NCBI RefSeq assembly: GCF_009662475.1
Contig: NZ_CP045571.1
Span: forward strand, 1,362,501 to 1,426,500
Length of the DNA: 64,000 nt
Origin: Acidithiobacillus thiooxidans ATCC 19377
GTDB lineage: Bacteria; Pseudomonadota; Gammaproteobacteria; Acidithiobacillales; Acidithiobacillaceae
Direction: 5' to 3'
The translations under genes were made by a program, and so were the position numbers. Shown here piece by piece: positions 35,707 through 43,219 of the stretch (positions are counted from its first letter, which is position 1; every line of letters begins with the position of its first letter). The notes under the pieces were generated by a model. It was not told where the DNA came from. It did not search any database and saw only the letters and a program-made list of their open reading frames with translations.

Positions 35707-36060
35707 ATGGCCGAAGTCAAAAAGCGTATTCGTCGTACTGCTGAACAACGTCTGGCAGATCTTGAAAAGAAGCAGGCGGAGATCCTGGAGCGTCAACGGA
35801 CGGCAATAGCAAAGATAGAGGAGGCAAAGAAAAGGCTGTTGCAGTCGCCGGCGAGCCATAAAGAGGCCTTGGAAAGAGAAAAGCGCTTCAAACGGGCTGC
35901 AGCGGTGATGGCACCGGATTGGGATGTACGGCATTATATAGCGGCCCTAGAAAAGGCTTTGCATGAAGATGCTGAAGGGTTGAAAAAACGCGGTGAGGTT
36001 TTATTGGAAGAACATGGCAAGGGTCGGCCTGGGCGGCGTCCGAGAAAGGCGAAGAGGTAA
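35707..36060 (+). CDS. Highly charged coiled-coil protein
   Basis: 117 residues, about half of them charged. A helical heptad-like region (TAEQRLADLEKKQAEILERQ) is followed by a second helix and an Arg/Lys-rich tail ending RPGRRPRKAKR, which suggests nucleic-acid binding. CAGGAGG precedes the ATG. A terminator follows. The type resembles small plasmid or ICE-borne mobilisation or H-NS-like accessory proteins, but no family is certain. Confidence 0.6.
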   Translation: MAEVKKRIRRTAEQRLADLEKKQAEILERQRTAIAKIEEAKKRLLQSPASHKEALEREKRFKRAAAVMAPDWDVRHYIAALEKALHEDAEGLKKRGEVLLEEHGKGRPGRRPRKAKR

Positions 36061-36073
36061 TAGGAAAAATAGG

Positions 36074-36105
36074 AAAAGCGCCTTTCTGTTTATAGGCGCT
36101 TTTTT
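36074..36105 (+). terminator. Intrinsic terminator
   Basis: AAAAGCGCC (36074-36082) pairs with GGCGCTTTT (36095-36103) and runs into six T, directly after the charged-protein gene. Confidence 0.85.
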
Positions 36106-36131
36106 GTGTGGATAGCTTAACTACTTGCGGA

Positions 36132-36428
36132 CTAACTTTTTTGAGCTTCAGCATGCAGGGCAGCCCAGGCCGCTTTGCATTTTTGCGAGTACTGATTATT
36201 CACGCAGGAAGGTGCGTACTGGCTCATGGTTTCACCGAGAGTGGGTTTTGCTAATTTTGGATGTGTAGGCGCAGCCGTTGGTGCCTTCGTCGATACATGC
36301 GTATGCGCTTTTGTCACCACCTTGGCCGGTGTCGGCACACTTGTATCCGCCATCGCGGGTACGCTTATGGCACAAAAAGCGAGAGAAGCAAAAGCAAAAG
36401 TAAGAACAATATTGCTGGTATTCGACAT
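36132..36428 (-). CDS. Small exported Thr/Pro/Ala-rich protein
   Basis: 98 residues. Signal peptide MSNTSNIVLTFAFASLAFCA...PAMA, then a Thr/Ala/His/Pro-rich linker and a C-terminal block GETMSQYAPSCVNNQYSQKC with two cysteines that could pair. AAGGAGAG precedes the ATG. Convergent with the terminator at 36074. No family recognised. Confidence 0.6.
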   Translation of the reverse strand: MSNTSNIVLTFAFASLAFCAISVPAMADTSVPTPAKVVTKAHTHVSTKAPTAAPTHPKLAKPTLGETMSQYAPSCVNNQYSQKCKAAWAALHAEAQKS

Positions 36429-36541
36429 AGAACTCTCCTTGATGTTTGCATTTGTAGCCATACAAGGCTGCCATTTTGTTCAGGGGTACGTCAACGATAA
36501 ACCCAATCTAAACAAAGACTGTAACAAAATTAGTGGTCCTG

Positions 36542-37183
36542 TTAAAAAGCATTTCCAGAGAACATCACTATTCTCTCGGCAAGGTCCGCATAGTGCAAAC
36601 ACACCTGTGAGTAACCAGACAACGGTTCTTCTGGAAAAAACAATGCCCAGGCATCTGAAGCCCAGCTTTCTGCAGTAGCATGTCTGGCTTTGCCTTGGAT
36701 CAACTCGCTGAGAACCTCCGACAAGTTCACGGGCAAAAATAACGGCTCATCATTTTCTTCGGTGAATTGAGGGTTTTTCTGAAATCCGTGTTCCTTTAAC
36801 CAGAAATCGTATTCCTCACCCAAATCACGACAAACGCAACCGCCCATGTCCAGTAATAGGGAAGCGAGCTTTGATTCTTCCAGTTCACACAAAGCGTTCA
36901 GGAAGCGACGTTCCCCGGAAAGAATGATTTTGGGGGTTTGTGTGTCCTGAGTTATGGAGTAATTTTGTTCAACATCCTGCAGTTCCTTGGTTCTTTTCTG
37001 TCGCTCTGAACGTGAACCGTTCTGGCTTTCCCGCCTTACGGCACGGCATAGTGCCCCCGTATTACCAAAAAACTTGGGGTGCTGCGGAGAGAGATAATGG
37101 CGTACAGCAAAATCAGTCGAGCGCCACAATATCCCCAACTTTAGCCAAGCCAAATCATTAAATTCTTCCGCCTGTTCCAACAT
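36542..37183 (-). CDS. Hypothetical protein
   Basis: 213 residues, soluble, acidic in the second half (LCELEESKLASLLLDMGGCVCRDLGEEYDFWLKEHGFQ). No signal peptide, membrane segment or known motif. Start ATG lacks a strong ribosome site. Its place beside MazEF and near the tRNA array suggests accessory DNA. Confidence 0.45.
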   Translation of the reverse strand: MLEQAEEFNDLAWLKLGILWRSTDFAVRHYLSPQHPKFFGNTGALCRAVRRESQNGSRSERQKRTKELQDVEQNYSITQDTQTPKIILSGERRFLNALCELEESKLASLLLDMGGCVCRDLGEEYDFWLKEHGFQKNPQFTEENDEPLFLPVNLSEVLSELIQGKARHATAESWASDAWALFFPEEPLSGYSQVCLHYADLAERIVMFSGNAF

Positions 37184-37292
37184 TTCACCCTCTCGCCTAA
37201 CGTCGCAACCTGATCCGAGCGAACCGCCAGAATACTTCCATGAAGAGATTTTCGATGGTCTCTGATATGATCAGATCTTTTTGCTTGCTTGC

Positions 37293-37601
37293 TTAAGTGA
37301 GCATTTCGATAAGAATGGGGTGCCACACTGCCATCGGTATTTCCCCGATTTTTCCGGATAGCCGACGCTTATCGACCGTCCTGATCTGATCCAGCAATAC
37401 CCTGGCCTGCTTGCCCGCAAATTCCAACTCTGGGCGACATCCCAACCGCAGCCCACCACTGGTGAGGGGCGCAACAATAACACGAGGCAAAGCGGCGTTG
37501 AGATCGTCTGGTGAGACAATGAGCGCCGGGCGTGTCTTTTTAATTTCCGTGCCGACAGTGGGATCAAGGTTCACCCAATACACCTCGCCACGCTTTACCA
37601 T
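37293..37601 (-). CDS. mazF: MazF/PemK-type endoribonuclease toxin
   Basis: 102 residues. VKRGEVYWVNLDPTVGTEIKKTRPALIVS is the family start with the catalytic Arg in KTRPALI; VIVAPLTS and LLDQIRTVDKRRL complete it, with the Thr/Ser at the active site. Cleaves mRNA at short motifs. It overlaps its antitoxin gene by seven bases. Confidence 0.9.
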   Translation of the reverse strand: MVKRGEVYWVNLDPTVGTEIKKTRPALIVSPDDLNAALPRVIVAPLTSGGLRLGCRPELEFAGKQARVLLDQIRTVDKRRLSGKIGEIPMAVWHPILIEMLT

Positions 37602-37831
37602 GTCCAGTCTTGGGCGTCGTCATCCACGGGCAAGTCGCCCAATGGATCCACTTCCACGCTCGAATCATAACCCTCAAACCATCCAGCACGCAGATCTTGC
37701 ACTGGTCTTATGAGCAGGGCGTTGCCCTCCATCAGAATGTCAACTTGATCGCCAATTCCGCTGTCGGTTAGAAACACAGATGGAATGAGGATACCTCGTG
37801 AATTACCAATTTTCCGAATACTGGTTCGCAT
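37595..37831 (-). CDS. mazE: MazE-type antitoxin (AbrB/SpoVT fold)
   Basis: 78 residues. IRKIGNSRGILIPSVFL is the swapped-hairpin DNA-binding motif, and the acidic tail VEVDPLGDLPVDDDAQDWTW would bind and block MazF. Upstream, TTGTTATAACAA-like symmetry near 37859-37873 may be its operator. Confidence 0.88.
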   Translation of the reverse strand: MRTSIRKIGNSRGILIPSVFLTDSGIGDQVDILMEGNALLIRPVQDLRAGWFEGYDSSVEVDPLGDLPVDDDAQDWTW

Positions 37832-37916
37832 GTGTTTTACTCCTAATGAAGTATTGCAACAATGTTATAACAAGGTATTGTGATGGGGCAAGTGTAATCG
37901 TTGCCAGCACCACCGA

Positions 37917-39221
37917 TTAAGCCTGAGCGGACACCATTTCTTGAGAAAACAGAGCGCGGAACAGCGGATAAATATCTTCCCGTACCCGGGCCTTGGCGGC
38001 AACCATCTCGGGATGATTTTCCGCAATATCTTTGTAGGCCTGGAAAAGATGGGTTTCGTATTCGCGGTTCACCTCCAGATAAAAGAAACGGCGCAGACGC
38101 GGGAGTAGCTGGTGCAGGTGTTCCGCCACTACCGCGTTATCCGCGTAGTAATTATCCCCGTCTGAGGCCTGGGCGACGTAGACATTCCAACGGTCGGGCG
38201 GAAAACGTTGCTGGATGATATCTTCCACCAGAATAATTGCCGGAGAAACCAGGGTACCGCCGCCCTCCCCTGCCCCAAAAAAAGCTTCTTCCGTACATTC
38301 TGTAGCGATGCTGTGATGTTTGATGAACACGATGTGTACGGCCTGATAATGGCGCTGCAGAAAAAGGTAGAGCAGCAGGAAAAACCGCTTGGCCAAGTCT
38401 TTTTCCGTTTCGCCCATGCTGCCCGAAACATCCATGACACAAAACATGACCGCCTGGGTGATAGGATGGGGTTGCTGATCGATATGGGCAAAGCGCAGGT
38501 CGGTTTCATCAATAAAGGGGACGGCCTTGATTTTGCGCGCCAGGATGGAAATCTGTTCCTCCAGTTTTTTTAGACGTTCCTGTTCCCGTGAAACGCCTTT
38601 CTTGCGGGCAATGCGTGTGCTGATTTCCGCCTGCAGTTGGCTGCGGGCTTCTTCAAGCTCTTGAAGCTCGCGGCGTTTGCCGGCCCGTAGCGCCAGACGG
38701 CGGGCTCGGGCAGCACGCATGGTGCGGCCGACATGCATGCGAGAGGGGCTGCCGTCCTTGATGAATCCGGCGCGCCGCCATTGTTCCGCCTGGACATCGC
38801 CCTGGGCGGTTTTGCGCAAGCGCGGCAAGGCCAATCCGTCAAAAAGCACGTCCAGGAACTCATCGGCGGACAGGACGACGGCGATTTCGTCATTGCCCAG
38901 ACCATCGGGAGAACCTTCGCGCCCGCCCTCACCCTGTCCGCTTTGTGGCTTCTGGATAGCGTCTCCGCGCTGATATTCCTTGTTACCCGGCAAGACTCTT
39001 TCCCAGGAGGTGTTAGTCATATCCGGACGGAAGCTGTGTTCCTGCAAATCGCGGGTCGGCACAGGAATGGTATGCTGGCCTTTGGCCAGGTCTTCTATGG
39101 AGCCGGAGCGCGCCATATTTTCCACGGTTTCTTTCAGACGGGCACGCACTCTTCTTTTGAGGCGCTCCTGATTCGCGGTGGACCGGGTTCCGGCGCTGCT
39201 ACGGTCGATAATGGTGCTCAT
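37917..39221 (-). CDS. yeaH: YeaH/YhbH-family (DUF444) von Willebrand-like protein
   Basis: 434 residues. The N-terminus MSTIIDRSSAGTRSTANQERLKRRVRARLK and AVMFCVMDVSGSMGETEKDLAKRFF (the MIDAS-type DxSGS) define DUF444. In other bacteria the gene travels with the serine kinase prkA/yeaG and spoVR. Neither is next to it here; the upstream genes are small and unrelated. Role is linked to starvation and stress adaptation in E. coli. Confidence 0.87.
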   Translation of the reverse strand: MSTIIDRSSAGTRSTANQERLKRRVRARLKETVENMARSGSIEDLAKGQHTIPVPTRDLQEHSFRPDMTNTSWERVLPGNKEYQRGDAIQKPQSGQGEGGREGSPDGLGNDEIAVVLSADEFLDVLFDGLALPRLRKTAQGDVQAEQWRRAGFIKDGSPSRMHVGRTMRAARARRLALRAGKRRELQELEEARSQLQAEISTRIARKKGVSREQERLKKLEEQISILARKIKAVPFIDETDLRFAHIDQQPHPITQAVMFCVMDVSGSMGETEKDLAKRFFLLLYLFLQRHYQAVHIVFIKHHSIATECTEEAFFGAGEGGGTLVSPAIILVEDIIQQRFPPDRWNVYVAQASDGDNYYADNAVVAEHLHQLLPRLRRFFYLEVNREYETHLFQAYKDIAENHPEMVAAKARVREDIYPLFRALFSQEMVSAQA

Positions 39222-39246
39222 GATAAACCTCCCTGTGAATGAAGCC

Positions 39247-39483
39247 TCATGGAGATGGTTTGATTACTTCAGGTGTCGGCGGATTGCATTCAGTCGCCAG
39301 CCTGCGAAAACTCGCCCGCGACAACATAAACGCGCCAATCGTTGGCATATCTGGCCCATCTTTTTGGTCAAAAAACACCGATTTTCGGTCAAGGCCAGTA
39401 ACGATCACTTTTCGGTCATAATCCCGATTATCGGGATGCAGGGTATGGGCCAACAGATAACAGTGATTAATCTGAATGCGCAT
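39247..39483 (-). CDS. Hypothetical small protein downstream of DUF6900-like gene
   Basis: 78 residues, soluble. Its ATG lies inside the last codons of the upstream gene (17-base overlap), which argues for coupling. YDRKVIVTGLDRKSVFFDQKDGPDMPTIGAFMLSRA has no recognised motif. Could be spurious. Confidence 0.35.
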   Translation of the reverse strand: MRIQINHCYLLAHTLHPDNRDYDRKVIVTGLDRKSVFFDQKDGPDMPTIGAFMLSRASFRRLATECNPPTPEVIKPSP

Positions 39484-39742
39484 TTAATCGATCTGTTTCA
39501 GTGGCGACAAAATTATCCATGTGTGCGGTAACGGAGGCCCCGAGTTGGGTACCTGCCTGGAAAGCCGCCTCCAGCGCTGCCCGAAGCTCCCACACCGACA
39601 CGTTATGGAAATCAGCACTATCGGAATGCTGCGTTTGCAAGGTTTCGACCCGCAGATATTTTTGGGCAATGGTGGTCAGCAGAGGTTCAATCTGCGGATG
39701 CTTTTTGATCTGTGTAATCACTTTTTCGGCAATCTGTTCCAT
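39467..39742 (-). CDS. DUF6900-like protein
   Basis: 91 residues from the ATG preceded by AGGATGG. TIAQKYLRVETLQTQHSDSADFHNVSVWELRAALEAAFQAG matches the pattern of DUF6900 proteins (tia...l.ietLetr.sDslDFhdvaV..l..ALeaAyeaG), small proteins common on conjugative elements and phages. Function unknown. Confidence 0.6.
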   Translation of the reverse strand: MEQIAEKVITQIKKHPQIEPLLTTIAQKYLRVETLQTQHSDSADFHNVSVWELRAALEAAFQAGTQLGASVTAHMDNFVATETDRLNAHSD

Positions 39743-39916
39743 AAGTCCATCCTGAAAAGAACATGAGAAAATACACACTCTATGAGGATACCATACGCAA
39801 AATCCGACACGTTTAAATGCGCTCGTTAAGGTTCAGTAAAAAACAGGCGCAAAAACCATTGACAGGATGAAAAAGCATTCTTAGACTACGGAGCATCACT
39901 TTTTTGAGGTTTTTCG

Positions 39917-40090
39917 ATGAACGGACAGCAAAGCGGTTTCATAGCAGGACAACAGGCTTGCAGCCGGCAGGCTTGCAGCCAGCAGACATGCAGCCATACG
40001 GGATACTGCGTGGAAAGCTGTGCAGGCTATTGGCTATTGTCTGTGACATCGAAAAATCCATCCACCATGCAATCAGGCTTTAACAGATAA
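39917..40090 (+). CDS. Possible small cysteine-rich protein with a 15-bp repeat
   Basis: 57 codons, MNGQQSGFIAGQQACSRQAC then SQQTCSHTGYCVESCAGY, six cysteines. Three 15-bp units sharing NNCAG..(T)TGCAGCC at 39951-39995 encode the repeated QxC(S) motif. GAGG lies seven bases before the ATG, and the strong terminator at 40146 follows. It may be a small metal-binding peptide or a chance ORF in a small RNA. The gap 39743-39916 shows nothing else. Confidence 0.35.
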   Translation: MNGQQSGFIAGQQACSRQACSQQTCSHTGYCVESCAGYWLLSVTSKNPSTMQSGFNR

Positions 40091-40145
40091 CCGGGACCTC
40101 ATAACGGAGTCCCACGAACAAAGGGGCTCCACCGGAAGCAACAAG

Positions 40146-40186
40146 AACCGGCAGCCTCGTGGAAAACAGGCTGCCGGTTTTGTTTT
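40146..40186 (+). terminator. Strong intrinsic terminator before the tRNA array
   Basis: AACCGGCAGCCT pairs over 12 perfect base pairs with AGGCTGCCGGTT and continues into TTGTTTT. It isolates upstream transcripts from the tRNA array, which starts 144 bases later. Confidence 0.92.
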
Positions 40187-40329
40187 AAGTCAGCCACGCT
40201 CTTTGAAAATTGAAGACATACTTGTGTGTCCGTCTGTGTTCAGGCGGATGCACACCATAACCCTGTGGAGAGAACCTGCAGGGCTATGGTGTGCAGATAT
40301 CGCACAGATTTTTGTGTGCGATACACTTT

Positions 40330-40405
40330 GCCGGTATAGCTCAATCTGGTAGAGCGCTGGTCTCCAAAACCAGATATCGGGGTTCAAATCCCTGTGCCGG
40401 TGCCA
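40330..40405 (+). tRNA. tRNA-Trp (CCA)
   Basis: Acceptor GCCGGTA/TGCCGGT with two G-U pairs, anticodon loop CTCCAAA reading CCA, T-loop TTCAAAT, encoded 3' CCA. First gene of the array. Confidence 0.92.
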
Positions 40406-40419
40406 TTTTTTTATTTTTG

Positions 40420-40500
40420 AGCGGGAAAATAGACTGGTCTTACGCTTAGCTTGGCTTCATACGCCAGGAGACGCCGTTCGAGCCGGAATTCCGCTACCCA
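40420..40500 (+). tRNA. Degenerate tRNA-Met-like (CAT)
   Basis: AGCGGGA at 40420 can pair with TTCCGCT at 40489, and TGGC-TTCATAC-GCCA forms an anticodon arm reading CAT. A TTCGAGC T-loop is present but its stem is only three pairs and the D-arm is poor; the 3' end reads ACCCA. Looks like a decayed or strongly diverged initiator/elongator tRNA-Met. Confidence 0.35.
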
Positions 40501-40670
40501 TTCAATGCCGTTGCCCCGACTGGTAGGGCCTTCTAAAAAATCGTCCATCCACGGAATTCTGCAACGGCGCCCATTCTGGATACACGCGAACGGACCATAT
40601 TGCCGGGCGGTATTCGAATATCGGTGGTCCCGCCGTGGTGTTTTTCATGGAAAACACCTACCGGGCATTT

Positions 40671-40745
40671 TGGGGTGTAATTCAGCGGTAGAATGACCGA
40701 CTGTTAATCGGTTCGTCGCAGGTTCGAGCCCTGCTGCCCCAGCCA
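40671..40745 (+). tRNA. tRNA-Asn (GTT)
   Basis: Acceptor TGGGGTG/TGCCCCA, anticodon loop CTGTTAA reading GTT, T-loop TTCGAGC, discriminator G, encoded CCA. Confidence 0.93.
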
Positions 40746-40903
40746 ATCGCTTGAGGTTGCCATCAGGGTAGATGGGTTCATTTCGGCCAGTCCCGCCGAA
40801 CCCCTCAGCCAAACCAGAGACATGCGGGAGGAAGGTCTTTGGGGGAGTACCGCCCGCGCTTAAACCTTGCGTTTTGCCGGTTTCGCCCGAAAAACCGGCA
40901 CTT

Positions 40904-40980
40904 CGGAATATAGCCTAGTCTGGTAAGGCGCTTGGTTTGGGGCCATGAGATCGCAGGTTCGAATCCTGCTATTCCGACCA
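40904..40980 (+). tRNA. tRNA-Pro (TGG)
   Basis: Acceptor CGGAATA/TATTCCG, anticodon loop TTTGGGG reading TGG with one T-T mismatch in the stem, T-loop TTCGAAT, ACCA end. A GCCGGTTT...AAACCGGC hairpin lies just upstream. Confidence 0.9.
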
Positions 40981-40986
40981 TTTTTT

Positions 40987-41076
40987 GGAAGATTGACCGA
41001 ATTGGTAAGGAACCGGACTGCTAATCCGGCGATCCCGAAAGGGGTTTTGCAGGTTCGAGTCCTGCATCTTCCGCCA
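40987..41076 (+). tRNA. tRNA-Ser (GCT)
   Basis: Class II. Acceptor GGAAGAT/ATCTTCC, anticodon loop CTGCTAA reading GCT, variable arm GATCCCGAAAGGGGTTT, G73 and CCA. Confidence 0.93.
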
Positions 41077-41084
41077 TTTTCTAT

Positions 41085-41122
41085 GGAGTTGTGGGTGAGT
41101 GGCCGAAACCATCCGACTTTGA
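41085..41122 (+). pseudogene. 5' half of a class II tRNA split by a TnpB element
   Basis: GGAGTTG and a Ser/Leu-like D-arm lead into CCGACTTTGA, the 5' side of an anticodon arm, where the element's end hairpin begins. The matching 3' half lies at 42531-42590; GGAGTTG pairs perfectly with its CAACTCC. Confidence 0.8.
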
Positions 41123-42530
41123 CTTCCTCCTCGCCCTGAAGGACGAGGATTCCTTCCTGCCAGCAGCGGCCCTACATCAGCCGCTTCTCTCCGCTACTTT
41201 GGAGAACAGGCTACCCCGGCGTGCCCCGCCGTTGACTGCAATCCTCTTGCGAGGATGTTCTGTGCCGCATTTACGTCGGCATGTGCTTCATGCCCACAGT
41301 GCAGGCAATGGAATACCGCCTGATGGGGGCGATTCCCGGCATCCACCACCCCGCAAACCGAACAGGTTTGCGAGGTATAGGCCGGATTCACCAAAAATAG
41401 CATGCCACCGGCCCATTGGAGCTTGTAGTCCAGTATCCGTTTGAGTAGGCCCCATCCCTGATCAAGGATGGATTTGTTCAATCCTGATTTCTGCCGGATA
41501 TTGCGTCCGGGTTTATCCACGGTACCCTTTGCGGATGCCGTCATGTTCCGCACTTTCAGGTCTTCCAGCACCACGACCGCGTGGTTTTTGCTGATGGTGG
41601 TGCTGACCTGATGGAGCACGTTTTTCCGCATTTCCGCGATACGCTGGTGCAATCGCGTGATTTTGGCCTTCTGTTTCTTCCAGTTGGCCGAATACTTCAC
41701 TTTGTGCGCGAGCTTTCTTTGCTCCCGCGCTAGTTTCTTCTGCAAATCCCGATAGGCGGTTACTGGCAGAAACATGGTGCCATCGGACAATGTAAGCAGG
41801 TTTGCTACTCCCCGGTCGCCACCGACCGCTGTAGTGGAGGGATGCACGGGGTCCGGCACTTCTTTCTCGGTCTGTATGGCGACATACCAGTGACCACCAG
41901 CCCTGCTGACGGTGACATTGCGGATTTCGCCGCCAATGATGCAGGATTTGCGAAATTTCACCCAGCCAATACATGGCAGGAAGATTTTGGGGAGCACCTT
42001 GCGGCCATCCCGATCAACGGGATTCAGATCAAAGTGAATATGGCCCGGTTCCGGGTAGCGCATGCTGTCGTGGACGAACTTCTTTTTGAAATTTGGGAAG
42101 TTTTTAGCTGAGTTCTTATTGAATGCCTCTTTCAACGCCTGCGTCAGATATCTGAGCGTCTGCTGTTGCGGCATCGACGGGGATTCTGCGAGAAACCCAA
42201 AGGCTTCCGAATTGCGCCAAGACGTGAGTAGTTCGCACAGGCCGGCATAATTCAGGGTGCCGCAATGATGATCGAGATAGCTCTTCTGCACGGCCAGCGC
42301 TCGGTTCCAGACGAAGCGCACGCAGCCGACCGCACGGGCCAGAAGATTTTCCTGCTCCGGAGTGGTTTCGAGACGGTAGCGCACGGCTTTGCGAATCAGC
42401 ATGGTGTATAATTATACAGTGATAGTCATTGACTGGCAAAATTTATCGGTAGGCAGACGGCTTCAACGGCGTTGAGCCGTCTCGCCGCCGCGCTATCCAT
42501 CCCCGGCCTGAACGCCGGGGCTTTTCGCGC
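41123..42530 (-). mobile_element. IS200/IS605-type element with tnpB only (IS1341-like)
   Basis: One tnpB gene on the minus strand, no tnpA. Both ends are hairpins: TCCTCG...CGAGGA near 41127-41152 (right end, after the tnpB stop) and CCCCGGC...GCCGGGG at 42501-42520 (left end). Boundaries are approximate because such elements make no duplication. On the minus strand the sequence flanking the left end reads ATTTACC, containing TTAC, the tetranucleotide target used by IS608-type elements. Confidence 0.8.
41194..42402 (-). CDS. tnpB: TnpB RNA-guided nuclease
   Basis: 402 residues, full length and intact. RuvC acids are Asp196 (GGDRGVANL), Glu280 (VVVLEDLKVRNM) and Asp376 (HADVNAAQNI); the zinc ribbon is C347/C350 and C366/C369. 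TnpB proteins cut double-stranded DNA next to a transposon-associated motif, guided by an RNA made from the element's right end, which here would overlap the 3' end of the gene and read out toward the tRNA 5' half. A TATAAT lies about 12 bases before the ATG. Confidence 0.92.
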   Translation of the reverse strand: MLIRKAVRYRLETTPEQENLLARAVGCVRFVWNRALAVQKSYLDHHCGTLNYAGLCELLTSWRNSEAFGFLAESPSMPQQQTLRYLTQALKEAFNKNSAKNFPNFKKKFVHDSMRYPEPGHIHFDLNPVDRDGRKVLPKIFLPCIGWVKFRKSCIIGGEIRNVTVSRAGGHWYVAIQTEKEVPDPVHPSTTAVGGDRGVANLLTLSDGTMFLPVTAYRDLQKKLAREQRKLAHKVKYSANWKKQKAKITRLHQRIAEMRKNVLHQVSTTISKNHAVVVLEDLKVRNMTASAKGTVDKPGRNIRQKSGLNKSILDQGWGLLKRILDYKLQWAGGMLFLVNPAYTSQTCSVCGVVDAGNRPHQAVFHCLHCGHEAHADVNAAQNILARGLQSTAGHAGVACSPK

Positions 42531-42590
42531 TTTTTGGTAAATCGGATTTCCTCTGGAACACGCAGGTTCAAATCCTTGCCAACTCCACCA
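42531..42590 (+). pseudogene. 3' half of the split class II tRNA
   Basis: GGTAAATCGG (3' side of the anticodon arm), a long variable arm ATTTCCTCTGGAACACGC, T-loop TTCAAAT, acceptor CAACTCC, A73 and CCA. The T-stem is slightly imperfect. A73 and a long variable arm favour Leu; the D-arm favours Ser. The anticodon cannot be restored with certainty. Confidence 0.8.
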
Positions 42591-42594
42591 TTTA

Positions 42595-42687
42595 AGGGGC
42601 GTAGCGCAGCCTGGTAGCGTACTCGGTTCGGAACCGAGTTGTCGCGGGTTGCGCACTGCAAGGGTTCAAATCCCGCCGTCCCGACCA
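42595..42687 (+). tRNA. tRNA-Pro (CGG) with a 16-nt hairpin insertion in the T-arm
   Basis: Anticodon arm CTCGG-TTCGGAA-CCGAG reads CGG. The acceptor pairs except A1-G72. The T-stem GCGGG/CCCGC is interrupted: between the two strands lies TTGC-GCACT-GCAA, an extra hairpin flanked by a direct repeat GGGTT. Without 16 bases the gene is a normal 77-base tRNA-Pro. Confidence 0.8.
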
Positions 42688-42715
42688 ATTTCACTTTTCT
42701 TGAGAGGAGATTATC

Positions 42716-42862
42716 GTGAAGATCAACCGTGTTTTTCCGTCCCGTTCCTATACAGATCAAGAATTGCGCGAGACTTTAAGCGCCATGCGAGCATTGATTC
42801 GCCAGGCGAGAAGCGTAGCTGAACCCATATTGAAACAATGGGACAAACAGCTTCATCGATAA
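42716..42862 (+). CDS. Small ORF inside the tRNA array (48 aa)
   Basis: GTG start with GAGAGGAGA six bases upstream. The product is basic and helical (YTDQELRETLSAMRALIRQA...EPILKQWDKQLHR). No family. The strong ribosome site between two tRNA genes suggests real translation. Confidence 0.5.
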   Translation: MKINRVFPSRSYTDQELRETLSAMRALIRQARSVAEPILKQWDKQLHR

Positions 42863-42873
42863 TTGACCACTAC

Positions 42874-42947
42874 GCGGGATTGGCACATTGGTTGCGCACT
42901 GGCTTCCCAAGCCAGCCAAACGAGTTCGATTCTCGTATTCCGCTCCA
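42874..42947 (+). tRNA. tRNA-Gly (CCC)
   Basis: Acceptor GCGGGAT/ATTCCGC, anticodon arm CTGGC-TTCCCAA-GCCAG, T-loop TTCGATT, T73, CCA. Confidence 0.93.
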
Positions 42948-42967
42948 CTTAAAAAAGAATGTTTTGT

Positions 42968-43044
42968 GGTGGTTGTAGCTCAGTTGGCAGAGCCCTGGAT
43001 TGTGATTCCAGTTGTCGCGAGTTCGAGCCTCGTCAGCCACCCCA
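42968..43044 (+). tRNA. tRNA-His (GTG)
   Basis: Anticodon arm CTGGA-TTGTGAT-TCCAG. Acceptor GTGGTTG/CAGCCAC plus the His-specific extra G-1 (42968) opposite C73, then CCA. Confidence 0.95.
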
Positions 43045-43061
43045 AAGCCTTTTTAATTTCA

Positions 43062-43138
43062 GGTCCATGAGCTCAGTTGATCAGACCTCCCGCCTGTCAC
43101 GCGGGAGGTCGCCGGTTCAAGCCCGGCATGGATCGCCA
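43062..43138 (+). tRNA. tRNA-Asp (GTC)
   Basis: Acceptor GGTCCAT/ATGGATC, anticodon arm CCCGC-CTGTCAC-GCGGG, T-loop TTCAAGC, G73, CCA. Confidence 0.94.
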
Positions 43139-43142
43139 ATTT

Positions 43143-43218
43143 GCCGGTTTAGCTCAGAGGTCAGAGCGTCCGCTTTGTAAGCGGAGGGTCGTCGGTTCGA
43201 CTCCGACAATCGGCTCCA
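43143..43218 (+). tRNA. tRNA-Thr (TGT)
   Basis: Acceptor GCCGGTT/AATCGGC, anticodon arm TCCGC-TTTGTAA-GCGGA, T-loop TTCGACT, CCA. Only one base from the next tRNA. Confidence 0.94.
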
Positions 43219-43219
43219 A

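Noticed and set aside
38570-39242. Long plus- and minus-strand frames over the yeaH gene
   Set aside because: They are other-frame readings of a GC-rich coding region; only the minus-strand DUF444 frame has conserved motifs.
39951-39995. CRISPR-like short repeats
   Set aside because: Three adjacent 15-bp units without spacers inside a small ORF; no CRISPR array or cas gene is seen anywhere in the window.
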